Shown: positions 8,181 through 16,475 of the stretch, one piece after another
How positions within the stretch are numbered: position 1 is the first letter of the stretch
Layout: each line of letters begins with the position of its first letter
Source: a virus
IMG/VR virus record: IMGVR_UViG_3300034093_001057
Span: 1 to 64,000 of that record
DNA length: 64,000 nt
Direction: 5' to 3' (one strand)
Program-made: the position numbers and the translations under genes
The notes under the pieces: model-generated
The model's database searches: none
The model's input: only the letters and a program-made list of their open reading frames with translations
What the model was told of the DNA's origin: nothing

Positions 8181-9748
8181 GATGATCTCACAATCAAATT
8201 TTCTCTTTTATTTTTACACATTATATAAAAATCTCTATATTCAGGAAACACTTCTAAAAAATCTGATTCATTTCTGGTATCTATTTCATTTATGTAGTCA
8301 TGAAATTTAGCATAGATCAGAGCAGTTTTGTTAGGGTCTGATTGTAATGTCTTTTGGAAATGCATTATTTGCAAACACACTCTTTTAAATTTTTCAATCT
8401 CATATGGTTCAAATCCTTGAAAGGAACCCCATATAGTACCGGCCATGTTTCCTGACATAAAATTCATAGCCGGTATCAGATACTTCTGTATCAAATCCGG
8501 AGTAGCATATTGCGCATCTAATACTTCAGGATATCGTAAGTATGGAGTATCTATTCCGACTACGTTCATATGGTCTGGATTTTTTGCATTCCTAGTGACA
8601 AATGAATCTCCGGAGTCTGGTATAACAAACCCCGTTTCTAATTCCCATACCGTACCTGCACTATCAGGATTATACCTTTTCTTTAACTCTAATTGCCATT
8701 TCAGCAAATCTATAAATGTCGTTAAGCTTAGTAGGTTAAAAGTACACATAGTAGTTACTCTTATATTACCAATATCTAGAAGTTGTATATATCGTTGTTT
8801 AAATAACTCTATATCTAATCCAGGTCGCAAATATTCTGCCTGCTTCCCCCATGCGTCCAGGCTAGTATATACTGTAAACTTTTTTACCGATTTGTTTTTA
8901 ACTAACTGTTCTATCTTATTTACAAATTTATCCCAAAGTGCTTCAGGGGCACACAGATTAGTGTTTATATTAAATTCTAATTCTATATTCGGATTTTCTA
9001 TTAACCAGTCGATGCTTCTGTATGTTTCTTTACTTAGTAATGGCTCCCCACCGGTAATACGATATGTTTTAAGTTTAGTATATGCTTGAGGGAACCAATT
9101 CCAAAAAGCATCAATATAAGGATTACATTCGTTGTTTTTATACGTTAGGTTCTCTAAACCTTCTTGATACCCTTGTATCCATTGTTCATGTTTAGTATTC
9201 TCCAAAACTTTAAGAGGACCTAAACGCCTTAGTTCATCTGCCCATTTAGAACTGTACTCCGGGCCGCAATATATACATTTAAAATTACACACATTACTGA
9301 AATCTACTTCTAAGTACGTAGGGAAAAAATCATCACTGGGATCAGTACTAATTATAGTATCGTGGTTTTCTAGTGCCCATGGCTCCATACTTTTCAAGTA
9401 TCGGTCACTAATCTCACCAGTGTCTTCCACTCGCCAGCAGTATTCACATTCTGTGGGTTTTTTATCGGACATCATTTCATGTCTTGCTTTTTTTAAATGC
9501 GTAGTATTAAATAATGCATTGGGATTATTTTCTAACTCTTCTAGCGGTATTTTATGAGTTTTTGGATGATGACAAGAATGTACTAACCCAGTACCTAAAT
9601 GTAAAGTGACTTGAGTAAATTTAGCCAAACAAAATCCACTTCCAGTTTCGTTCAATAAATCTCGTACTTCAAGTATGTTATCTCTATTATTGCGATCTAT
9701 GTTACCCTGTGAGTTCAAATTCCACTGAACTTCTTCAAATGAAGTCAT
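8177..9748 (-). CDS. Radical SAM protein with twitch-like C-terminal region
   Basis: The 523-residue protein has the radical SAM signature CNFKCIYC (C-x3-C-x2-C, cysteines at about 154, 158 and 161), which ligates the 4Fe-4S cluster. A glycine-rich RITGGEPLL follows, typical of the SAM-binding strand. Before the core, SCHHPKTHKIPLEEL and CEYCWRVED give extra Cys/His residues that could hold a second cluster. Proteins of this build are known in marine T4-like phages as twitch-domain radical SAM enzymes of unknown substrate. The ATG at 9748, two bases after the upstream stop, is preferred over the in-frame TTG at 9757. Within this operon it may rearrange or epimerise a sugar or modify a peptide. 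Confidence 0.85.
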   Translation of the reverse strand: MTSFEEVQWNLNSQGNIDRNNRDNILEVRDLLNETGSGFCLAKFTQVTLHLGTGLVHSCHHPKTHKIPLEELENNPNALFNTTHLKKARHEMMSDKKPTECEYCWRVEDTGEISDRYLKSMEPWALENHDTIISTDPSDDFFPTYLEVDFSNVCNFKCIYCGPEYSSKWADELRRLGPLKVLENTKHEQWIQGYQEGLENLTYKNNECNPYIDAFWNWFPQAYTKLKTYRITGGEPLLSKETYRSIDWLIENPNIELEFNINTNLCAPEALWDKFVNKIEQLVKNKSVKKFTVYTSLDAWGKQAEYLRPGLDIELFKQRYIQLLDIGNIRVTTMCTFNLLSLTTFIDLLKWQLELKKRYNPDSAGTVWELETGFVIPDSGDSFVTRNAKNPDHMNVVGIDTPYLRYPEVLDAQYATPDLIQKYLIPAMNFMSGNMAGTIWGSFQGFEPYEIEKFKRVCLQIMHFQKTLQSDPNKTALIYAKFHDYINEIDTRNESDFLEVFPEYRDFYIMCKNKRENLIVRSS

Positions 9749-9750
9749 AC

Positions 9751-10701
9751 TTACCAACCCTCAATTCGTCTGATTACTTCCATTTCAGTGACTAGTGTGC
9801 CTTGATTTCTGAAATCTCGCTTGTAGTGTCTTTTGAAAAACTTACTTTGTTCTTTATTTAACGTGTCTACTGGTAAGCCTAGTTTATCATGTAAACTAAA
9901 ACCTAGTGTTATTATTTTTAAAGCAGGATCACTGTCTTTATGTTCTTCCCAAAGTGCGGCTATATTATCAAACCATTGTACTGTGGTATGATCCCAATCT
10001 GTAAGCATTGTCATATACGTTCCTAACCTAGCACCATATATAGCCCACATACCGTTGGTAACATCTGCGCCCACGTTATGCCATATAGTCAAGTTGTCTA
10101 CGTTTCTCATAGCAACAGTTTCTTTGAATTCATCAACTGTTGGCTTTCTACCCCTGTCTAGTGACATTTTGACACCTTCTCTAAAGCCAGCTCGCCAGGC
10201 TTGAAAAGGTGTGTAGTTTGGATATGTAGTAGAATAAGAATCCCACATAGCGTAATATGAACTGTCAGCATCCATACAAAAATCTACTATGCGTGATACA
10301 TCACCTTCAGTTTGATTTTCATGCGTCTTCATATTAGCAACGTATTCTTTTGTCCAAGAACTAATACCACCGTTGCCGTATCTTAATCCGTTTATAGCGT
10401 TTATAGCTTTCCATCTAAACTGAGCATTCTTAAATTTATCATCTTTGCCAGTAAAGTCAAGTTGTAAGTTAAAGAAAGATTCTTCGGGTAAGTTGTCACC
10501 GTCAATCAAAATAAATCTATCAGTGTCACTCATTTCGCCTGCTGCTTTGTGTGCAGCATCACTGCCCTTCACGCCGTCTACTCGCTTGGCCCAGGGCACC
10601 ATGTTCTTTATCTTTAGCCAAAATTCTTCTTTGGCCGGCTCGTCAAAACTTAAATAAATTACATCAAGATCAGCTATATCAATTATATCGTTAGAGTTCA
10701 T
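9751..10701 (-). CDS. Putative GT-A-type glycosyltransferase
   Basis: The 316-residue protein starts with VIYLSFDEPAKEEFW, then RVDGVKGSDAAHKAA, then FILIDGDN, where the DGD forms the likely metal/nucleotide-binding DxD motif. The middle has GNGGISSWTKEY, and the C-terminal half is rich in aromatic residues. This arrangement is recurrent in hypothetical proteins of marine T4-like phages. The reaction and acceptor are unknown. It overlaps the upstream gene by 11 bases, and the radical SAM start follows 2 bases after its stop. Confidence 0.6.
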   Translation of the reverse strand: MNSNDIIDIADLDVIYLSFDEPAKEEFWLKIKNMVPWAKRVDGVKGSDAAHKAAGEMSDTDRFILIDGDNLPEESFFNLQLDFTGKDDKFKNAQFRWKAINAINGLRYGNGGISSWTKEYVANMKTHENQTEGDVSRIVDFCMDADSSYYAMWDSYSTTYPNYTPFQAWRAGFREGVKMSLDRGRKPTVDEFKETVAMRNVDNLTIWHNVGADVTNGMWAIYGARLGTYMTMLTDWDHTTVQWFDNIAALWEEHKDSDPALKIITLGFSLHDKLGLPVDTLNKEQSKFFKRHYKRDFRNQGTLVTEMEVIRRIEGW

Positions 10702-11038
10702 ATGTTATCATTTTCCAATTTGTCGTTGCAATTTTGTGGTTCTTAGATACTACTATGCTAATATCTTCAGCAGCGCACAGCTTTCCTGTGTCGCATGGCA
10801 TTAATTTAGAAACTACTGCGTTAGAAACAACAGTTGTTATTCTTCCGTCTACTACGCGAACATCAGGTCTTGCTTGTGCGAACGTACTATTATCTACAAT
10901 AATAAAGTTGCCGGGCAGCTTTTCACATGTGTAACAAATAACTTTACCTTTTTCATCATAGTATAATCTAAACTCAGGAGTACTTATCTTAGGAGCTTCA
11001 AATAAAACAATGTATCCTTCTTCATTTTGTTTTTGCAT
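10691..11038 (-). CDS. Conserved hypothetical protein, 115 residues
   Basis: This small soluble protein shows no membrane segment. It starts MQKQNEEGYIVLFEAP and contains FRLYYDEKGKVICYTCEKLPG, read as alternating beta strands with a single CxxC-like pair (CYTC). No family function was recognised. The ATG at 11038 lies 2 bases after the preceding stop, and its own end overlaps the next gene by 11 bases. It is therefore made in step with the two flanking glycosyltransferase-like proteins and may be an accessory factor for them. Confidence 0.55.
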   Translation of the reverse strand: MQKQNEEGYIVLFEAPKISTPEFRLYYDEKGKVICYTCEKLPGNFIIVDNSTFAQARPDVRVVDGRITTVVSNAVVSKLMPCDTGKLCAAEDISIVVSKNHKIATTNWKMITYEL

Positions 11039-11040
11039 AG

Positions 11041-11838
11041 TTATTTCAATAGCCTATCAGCAAATGCTTTTTTATGATAGTGAAATGGATACATTTGCGG
11101 CACTGTTTGTACTCTAATTTGATTAGGTAATACTTCATAAACAAAAGTATCTGTCCAATCTTCTGTATACGTACCGTTTATAAACTGTTTCATGTGTATC
11201 ATACTCATATCTTTAAACGTAGGTAACGTTGTATTTTCAACACCCAATACGTGACTTGCGATTGCATATGCCCAATCAGTAGTTACTAGTTCATTGGTTT
11301 TACATTTTAAAATAGCGCGATACTGATCCCAATTATCAAATACATCAAGAACTATACCAAAAAAACGCTTAGCTAAGTCAGACTTCTTGAAGTAAGTGAT
11401 AGCGTTATAACAATCAGGTAAACAATTGTCATCAATAAATCGTCTGTATACTCGTACATCTGAAATTTCTTGCTTGTAGTTTCTTATCGTAGTAGATACA
11501 ACCAAGTCACGTTCTTTTAAAATATCCCACCAATATGTAATATCTTTTGGTATATACATATCTGCTTCTAATTTGATTGTATATTCGTACGGAGAGGCTA
11601 GGTATACTTGCCAATCATTTGATAACTTCCAATCACTATCTGGTTCTAATTCACCGTACGGTAGCTCTACTATGTGATTGAAGTATTTTGCGTAATCACT
11701 TACAACCAAATCCATTGTTACTAATGTTACAGATTCGTCGGGCATTACTCTTTTAATACTTTTTGCTAATGCAGCGGCACACTTAACATAATCAACTTTG
11801 TCGGTATTTTGTGCTAAAATTACAAAGCCTCGGTTCAT
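11041..11838 (-). CDS. Putative glycosyltransferase (GT8-like fold)
   Basis: The 265-residue protein opens MNRGFVILAQNTDKVDY and contains AAALAKSIKRVMP, then IKLEADMYIP at the place of the DxD motif (EADMY). The same build is seen in the 266-residue protein two genes upstream (AILFAFNSDKYDY, AVATAKRINH, LLDTDYMV), so the two are paralogues separated by the sulfotransferase gene. In this copy the first acidic residue of DxD is a glutamate, so activity could be altered. It ends with HYHKKAFADRLLK. The donor and acceptor sugars are unknown. Confidence 0.6.
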   Translation of the reverse strand: MNRGFVILAQNTDKVDYVKCAAALAKSIKRVMPDESVTLVTMDLVVSDYAKYFNHIVELPYGELEPDSDWKLSNDWQVYLASPYEYTIKLEADMYIPKDITYWWDILKERDLVVSTTIRNYKQEISDVRVYRRFIDDNCLPDCYNAITYFKKSDLAKRFFGIVLDVFDNWDQYRAILKCKTNELVTTDWAYAIASHVLGVENTTLPTFKDMSMIHMKQFINGTYTEDWTDTFVYEVLPNQIRVQTVPQMYPFHYHKKAFADRLLK

Positions 11839-12485
11839 ATTCGTTCTCGTAACTCAATTAATTTATTATATATCTGTATTTCACTTTTCAAATATTCTTG
11901 TATCATGTCTACTGTTATTTTAGGTAAGTTATCATATTTTTCAAGAAATTTAATACACGACTTATCTTTTTTATCGGTTATATGTGTATAAGAGATATCT
12001 AAAGATGATAACATATATTGTAGTTCTTCTAGCTTCCAGATTTGATAAGTTTTATTCTTTGGGATGTGCTGAATAACATCTGTGATTCTTGTTAGCCAAT
12101 TACTTATGTGATACTCCTGACTATAGTCTAGTGCAGAATTTATTACAGAAAGACGATACAAGACAAAAGAGTTTACGTCAATACGATCTGCATCATAAAA
12201 ATGATTTAAATAATGTGTGTTAACACGCCAGTCTTCTAGTATTCCCGATCTAAAGCGTGCCAGAGGGTCTCGTACAACAAAATGTACTTTGTATCCCTGA
12301 TCAACTTTAGATAAAAATTCTGTACTAGTGATACTAGTAGTACGCCAGGTGCGGTCACTGACAGTGTGTAACGTTTTTGAACCACATTTACCGTTAGTAA
12401 TTACAATGTTATCTTTTATGAAATAAAACGGAAATATACTATTACCTATAAAAGAATTAGCATCTAATAACTCAAATATATTCAC
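11835..12485 (-). CDS. Sulfotransferase-like protein
   Basis: Residues 31-39 read NGKCGSKTL, matching the 5'-phosphosulfate-binding loop of PAPS-dependent sulfotransferases. Residues 70-81 read VVRDPLARFRSG, matching the 3'-phosphate-binding motif (RDPxxRxxS). The length of 216 residues is short but enough for the core fold. The start is GTG at 12485, giving a GTGA overlap with the upstream gene. It would transfer sulfate from PAPS to a glycan hydroxyl in the cytoplasm. It sits between two paralogous glycosyltransferase-like genes, so sulfation of the same glycan is likely. Confidence 0.75.
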   Translation of the reverse strand: MNIFELLDANSFIGNSIFPFYFIKDNIVITNGKCGSKTLHTVSDRTWRTTSITSTEFLSKVDQGYKVHFVVRDPLARFRSGILEDWRVNTHYLNHFYDADRIDVNSFVLYRLSVINSALDYSQEYHISNWLTRITDVIQHIPKNKTYQIWKLEELQYMLSSLDISYTHITDKKDKSCIKFLEKYDNLPKITVDMIQEYLKSEIQIYNKLIELRERI

Positions 12486-13282
12486 TTTATTAACTCCATA
12501 AAGTCTTCTTTTACCATTACATGAAAGTCCATATCTTTGATTGTAATATATTCTTTTCTTATTTTACCGCGTTGCCAGTTATCATACATTATAGTAAACT
12601 CAGTATCTAAAAACTCATTAGAATTTTTAGATATAGGAGTATTCTTTCCTACATGCATCAAGCTCCATGGAATAATATTATCTTGCTGTAAGATATGTCC
12701 ATTTACTAAACGCAATGCTAATGTAAGAGCATAATCATTTCTGAATGTAGTTGAAATGAAACCGTGTATGTTAGCATAATGTTCAAAGTTATGTTGAACC
12801 ATTTTTAACGATTCAAATATTTGTTCCGACTTTGTTGTCTTTTTAAACATAACAGCAGTAGCCCAAAGAGTTTCAAAACTAAAAGGACTTAGCATTTCTT
12901 GAGGTAAGTTTGGTTGCATAAAAAACTCTGTATGATCATGACAACAAAAGTCTTTAGAAAAATCAAAAGTCTTTAATAGCTTATCAGAGTTAACCATATA
13001 ATCCGTGTCTAGCAAAAGTGTTTCATCATAGGGACTAAACTCATATGCTTTATATCTACCCTTGTTAATCCACTGACCCCAATCTCGTTTATTATTTTTA
13101 TCGGGCACAGTAATAATAGTTTTATCAAATTGATAATCAGATTCACGAACGGAATCTTTATCAGTAACTACTGTAACAGGTAAGTTTAAAAAATGATTGA
13201 TACGTTTAGCAGTAGCAACTGCCATTTTGTAATAATCATACTTGTCAGAGTTGAACGCGAAAAGAATAGCACCACGAGTCAT
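12482..13282 (-). CDS. Putative glycosyltransferase with intact DxD
   Basis: The 266-residue protein begins TRGAILFAFNSDKYDYY, then AVATAKRINHFLNLPVTVV, then the metal-binding LLLDTDYMV. An ATAVMFKKT segment follows, typical of GT-A glycosyltransferases. It is a paralogue of the 265-residue protein downstream but retains the canonical DTD. It is the second gene after the late promoter at 13.6 kb and overlaps both neighbours by 4 bases. The specific sugar is not known. Confidence 0.65.
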   Translation of the reverse strand: MTRGAILFAFNSDKYDYYKMAVATAKRINHFLNLPVTVVTDKDSVRESDYQFDKTIITVPDKNNKRDWGQWINKGRYKAYEFSPYDETLLLDTDYMVNSDKLLKTFDFSKDFCCHDHTEFFMQPNLPQEMLSPFSFETLWATAVMFKKTTKSEQIFESLKMVQHNFEHYANIHGFISTTFRNDYALTLALRLVNGHILQQDNIIPWSLMHVGKNTPISKNSNEFLDTEFTIMYDNWQRGKIRKEYITIKDMDFHVMVKEDFMELIK

Positions 13283-13587
13283 CGCTTAGATTCTAACTCC
13301 TGCCATTCTTGATACCATTCAAATGTTACTGTTAAATAAACTTCTTTTAATTTTTTCAATAGTTCTTCTCTTTCTACCCGTAACGGATTTCCAAAAGTGT
13401 CTATTAAAATTAGATTTTTTAAACCGGAAAAAGAATTTAGTGTAGAAATCGTTTGTTGATCTGCTTTCCAAAGTCCACCTTGATCTGCTACAATAAGTTT
13501 AGCTTCGTATTTTTCTTTAAGGTATGCTTTGGCTGAGTTGTGTGCGAAACGTGCTTTTACATCTGAAATTAACGTATCAGTATTCAT
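13279..13587 (-). CDS. Conserved hypothetical protein, first gene of the glycan operon
   Basis: The 102-residue protein starts NTDTLISDVKARFAHNSAKAYLKEKYEAKL and continues with VADQGGLWKAD and a LILIDTFGNPLRV strand-turn-strand. It has no signal peptide or membrane segment, and no family function was recognised. An AGGAG ribosome site precedes the ATG at 13587. That start codon sits inside one arm of a 14-bp perfect inverted repeat that also straddles a late promoter, so this gene is probably the regulated entry point of the operon. It overlaps the next gene by 4 bases. Confidence 0.6.
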   Translation of the reverse strand: MNTDTLISDVKARFAHNSAKAYLKEKYEAKLIVADQGGLWKADQQTISTLNSFSGLKNLILIDTFGNPLRVEREELLKKLKEVYLTVTFEWYQEWQELESKR

Positions 13588-13624
13588 CTTGTGTTCTCCT
13601 ACGAGTATTTAGATGAATACTGAT
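13576..13624 (-). promoter_or_regulatory. Late promoter inside a start-codon-masking inverted repeat
   Basis: The 14-base arms ATCAGTATTCATCT (13576-13589) and AGATGAATACTGAT (13611-13624) are perfect inverted copies with a 21-base loop. On the minus strand the downstream arm contains the ATG at 13587 and the loop contains AGGAG. A late promoter CTAAATA lies at complement 13606-13612, at the edge of the upstream arm. RNA coming from the tail operon would fold and hide the start, whereas RNA begun at this promoter lacks the upstream arm. Confidence 0.75.
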
Positions 13625-13638
13625 CGTGTGTTAAATTA

Positions 13639-14592
13639 TTATGATCCTGTTACTGATCCTGCTAACGTAATGGTTCCCCAAGTATTAGCGATATTAGTTA
13701 CTTCAGGTGGGGTAACAGTTAGTGTAGTAGTAGAACCTGTACCTACTACTAAACCATCAGGAACTTCGTCCCAAACAGTGCTAATTGTAATGACAGAGCC
13801 GGCATCACCGTTTGATCCCTGTGTTCCGTTTGATTGTACGATAAAGCGAATAAAAGAACTTAAATAACCTGAAGGACCGGTAGATGCGGTTTGAGTAAAG
13901 ACGTTAGCGTTTGAAGTAGTTAACGCATAGTACCCGTTATTCGGTGAAATAGTAGGTGAGCTTCCACCTCCGCCGACTTTTTGGATGCCATTAAAATTTG
14001 TTCCTGCAATGTTTGCAGTACCCGAACTAGGAGCACTTAACACTACAGTACCTACGTTAGAAGCCAAGTTATTGAACAATAAGTTAATACCTGCTGTGTT
14101 ATCAGCATGTGATACAGTCATTTTTAACTGACCACCCGAGTTAAAAAAGAATCTAGCAGCGTCCCCATTTGCAAACGTAGCAGTGTGAGTAAATGTTAAT
14201 GCAGTAGACCAAGTAGTACCTCTTGTCACAGCATTTGAAGTAGTACCTGACTGAGTAGCAGCGTTTAATCTGTTTGTATAGATTGTTTGTAAGTTAGTAG
14301 GAACAGCAGATAAGAAAGTTACAGTTGCTCCGGCTGTAGGAGCAGTAACACTGGTTATAGAAGACCCCTGGTGTGTTGCTACGTTAGCAGTGTTTGTTAC
14401 AAGTGAATTCCAACTACTTGCGGCTACAGTATTACCAGCAGTAACGTTAGCTACAGCAGTTTGTCCATAACCTGCAGTTCCGCTACCAGTAGCCCAAGTT
14501 GCATTTAGCGTATTAGCAGTTGCAGTTGGATTACCACCTACTAATGCGTTAAAGTCTGTTGCTTCTATTAATCCAAATTGTGCGTAACTCAT
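13639..14592 (-). CDS. Putative tail adhesin or fibre protein
   Basis: The 317-residue protein is rich in Thr, Ser, Ala, Gly and Asn. It begins MSYAQFGLIEATDFNAL and continues with tandem-like stretches such as NTLNATWATGSGTAGYGQT. A glycine run VGGGGSSP lies mid-protein, followed by an immunoglobulin- or beta-sandwich-like C-terminus. No enzyme motif is visible. The composition, the place at the end of the tail operon and the preceding fibre-type gene indicate a virion surface protein. It is the last gene before the glycan operon, 52 bases away. Which host receptor it may bind cannot be inferred. Confidence 0.6.
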   Translation of the reverse strand: MSYAQFGLIEATDFNALVGGNPTATANTLNATWATGSGTAGYGQTAVANVTAGNTVAASSWNSLVTNTANVATHQGSSITSVTAPTAGATVTFLSAVPTNLQTIYTNRLNAATQSGTTSNAVTRGTTWSTALTFTHTATFANGDAARFFFNSGGQLKMTVSHADNTAGINLLFNNLASNVGTVVLSAPSSGTANIAGTNFNGIQKVGGGGSSPTISPNNGYYALTTSNANVFTQTASTGPSGYLSSFIRFIVQSNGTQGSNGDAGSVITISTVWDEVPDGLVVGTGSTTTLTVTPPEVTNIANTWGTITLAGSVTGS

Positions 14593-14605
14593 TTGTTATT
14601 CCCTA

Positions 14606-15820
14606 TTATCGTATCATTACGATAGCTTCTACCGTACCTAAATCATCCGTATTCTTATCTGCTAATGCTCTACCTATCGTATTAAACGCAGTAGCTTCAC
14701 CAGGTAATGCAGCCCTAGCAATACCATTGCCGGCACTTACTAAACGCTGTCCTTTCTTGATTATCCCTGTAACTTTAACGTCTACTCTACCAGACACTGC
14801 GATAGGAGGATGAGAGTTATCATTTCCTGCACCTGCATTCATAAGATAAGCCGCAGTATTAGATACTACTCCAAATACATCTTCAGAAAGTTCATATTTA
14901 ACCGCAGTAATTTCTTGTGTTCCGCCGATTTCTACTACTGTACCTGCATCATAAATATCATCCGCAGAAAAACGTTCTGCTAAGTCAGCATATGTAGCAT
15001 TTAGTCTAGAACCAGCAGATAAAGTCCAGTTACCTGTTACTGTTCCGGGAGTTGTATTTGCTCCTGTTGTTAGAACAGTTGCAGTAGTTTGTACAGTTAA
15101 TATATTTCCGCCATATGTAGGTAAATAAGCTGCTACGTTAGCGTTAGCGTAAGAACCTGCAAACGAAATAATGTCACCGTTAGCATACATATACTTGTCG
15201 GTTTTTATGCCAAAGATATTAGAACCTGACGAGTTGCTTATAAACAAGTTTCCGTTTAATACAAGAGCATTACCGCTGGCTGAACCATTAACTGTCCAAG
15301 TACCGGTTAGTGTACCCGGAGTAGAGGTTGCTCCTGTTGTTATTACAGTAGTTTGAAGTGTGCCAATATTAGCAGTAGTTATATTTGCATCTGCTATATT
15401 TGCGTTTGCTGAAATAGTTAAATATCCAGCAGAAAAAGCATTAGCAGAAATTGTATTAACTGCTGTAATATTATTTGCTGTTACGTTACCGGTAACTGTA
15501 ACTGCACCGAAAGTTGTATTACCACCGCTTGCAGTAGCAGTCAATGCTAACCAAGCAAGAGCATTTGCTTCACCGTCTGTAGGACATACATAAAGAGTAC
15601 TGTTATTAGTGCTATACCAAAGTTGCCCTCTTAGAGGGTTTGGAGGAGGAGTAGTATCTGCAAAATTTTCAGTAACATGAACAAAATTTGTATCTTGAGA
15701 TTGTCCATATCCTGCATAGTTTCTACCAGGCAGTGCTAGTGAAGTACTCGTAGTGTTGATAGTTCCATCAGCAATGGTTGTTAATACAGTACCATCTGAT
15801 TTTACAATTGTATATGCCAT
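14606..15820 (-). CDS. Tail fibre-like protein with C-terminal Peptidase_G2-like domain
   Basis: The 404-residue protein starts AYTIVKSDGTVLTTIADG, then LPGRNYAGYGQ, a module common at the N-terminus of marine phage tail proteins. The centre is low-complexity repeat with NANIADANITTANIG and two copies of a VITTGATSTPGT-like unit. From about residue 275 it reads TYADLAERF, VFGVVS, AVSGRVDVKVTG and RLVSAGNGIARAA. This resembles the autoproteolytic G2/IMC-type domain found at the ends of phage fibres, which helps trimers fold. A late promoter precedes it by about 26 bases. The call as fibre is firm in class, but the receptor is unknown. Confidence 0.7.
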   Translation of the reverse strand: MAYTIVKSDGTVLTTIADGTINTTSTSLALPGRNYAGYGQSQDTNFVHVTENFADTTPPPNPLRGQLWYSTNNSTLYVCPTDGEANALAWLALTATASGGNTTFGAVTVTGNVTANNITAVNTISANAFSAGYLTISANANIADANITTANIGTLQTTVITTGATSTPGTLTGTWTVNGSASGNALVLNGNLFISNSSGSNIFGIKTDKYMYANGDIISFAGSYANANVAAYLPTYGGNILTVQTTATVLTTGANTTPGTVTGNWTLSAGSRLNATYADLAERFSADDIYDAGTVVEIGGTQEITAVKYELSEDVFGVVSNTAAYLMNAGAGNDNSHPPIAVSGRVDVKVTGIIKKGQRLVSAGNGIARAALPGEATAFNTIGRALADKNTDDLGTVEAIVMIR

Positions 15821-15846
15821 AATCTTATATAACTCCGCTTATTCTT

Positions 15847-15854
15847 TATTTATC
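15847..15854 (-). promoter_or_regulatory. Late promoter, GATAAATA
   Basis: The minus strand reads GATAAATA directly after the stop of the 207-residue gene and 26 bases before the fibre ATG. This matches the T4 late consensus TATAAATA and is suitably spaced for a short leader. Confidence 0.65.
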
Positions 15855-16475
15855 TTAGATAGTAACCATATTAGTCAAAGACTGTATACGAACCGTATAA
15901 TCTATCTGAATCTGTCTGTTTAGTGATTTTTGTACTGGGTGAAAAATAACGTGTGTTAATAATCTAGTTATAACATCTCCATTACTATCCGTACCGTAAT
16001 TAGCCAGCAAACCCAACTCATCAAAAACATAACTAGAATCAGTTTGTGTACTATTATCAAACGCTGCTTGACCGGCTGGTTCACCATAATCTAACAAGCA
16101 TTGAACTAAAATGTCTGTATAAACTTTTCCCGTAGTATGAAAAACCGTCATCTTATTTCTAGTTGGGTCTAAGTTAAACACACTAGTATCATCTACTATT
16201 TTTGCATAAGTTTGATTATAAAGTGCTGCATTTTGTCCAGTAACATTAGGAGGTAAATAAGTAATTACTCCAGTAGAGTCTACTGATGCCCCTCCATTAC
16301 CAAATGCCATTTGATAAATTTCTCCATAGCCTCTGCTGCTAAGTGTATCGGCAATAGCTTCAGACATGGTTTCGTAGTTAATAGCGTTATGTTTGTCAAC
16401 AAATACTTCCCCGTTATTGGGGTCGTAAACCTTTAAAAAGCCTTCTACTTTATACGATAAAGTAATGATAGACAT
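15855..16475 (-). CDS. Structural protein near the baseplate genes, 206 residues
   Basis: The ATG at 16475 overlaps the stop of the small upstream gene (TGATG); an in-frame TTG three bases earlier is not needed. The protein starts MSIITLSYKVEGFLKVYDPN and continues GEVFVDKHNAINYETMSEAIADTL. It then reads YQMAFGNGG, and ends with IFHPVQKSLNRQIQIDYTVRI. No T4 gene was matched with confidence, but the gene lies where T4 places its later baseplate wedge genes (gp8-gp11). Its N-terminal DPNxxEVxV motif is shared with the 56-residue protein encoded just upstream. Confidence 0.6.
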   Translation of the reverse strand: MSIITLSYKVEGFLKVYDPNNGEVFVDKHNAINYETMSEAIADTLSSRGYGEIYQMAFGNGGASVDSTGVITYLPPNVTGQNAALYNQTYAKIVDDTSVFNLDPTRNKMTVFHTTGKVYTDILVQCLLDYGEPAGQAAFDNSTQTDSSYVFDELGLLANYGTDSNGDVITRLLTHVIFHPVQKSLNRQIQIDYTVRIQSLTNMVTI

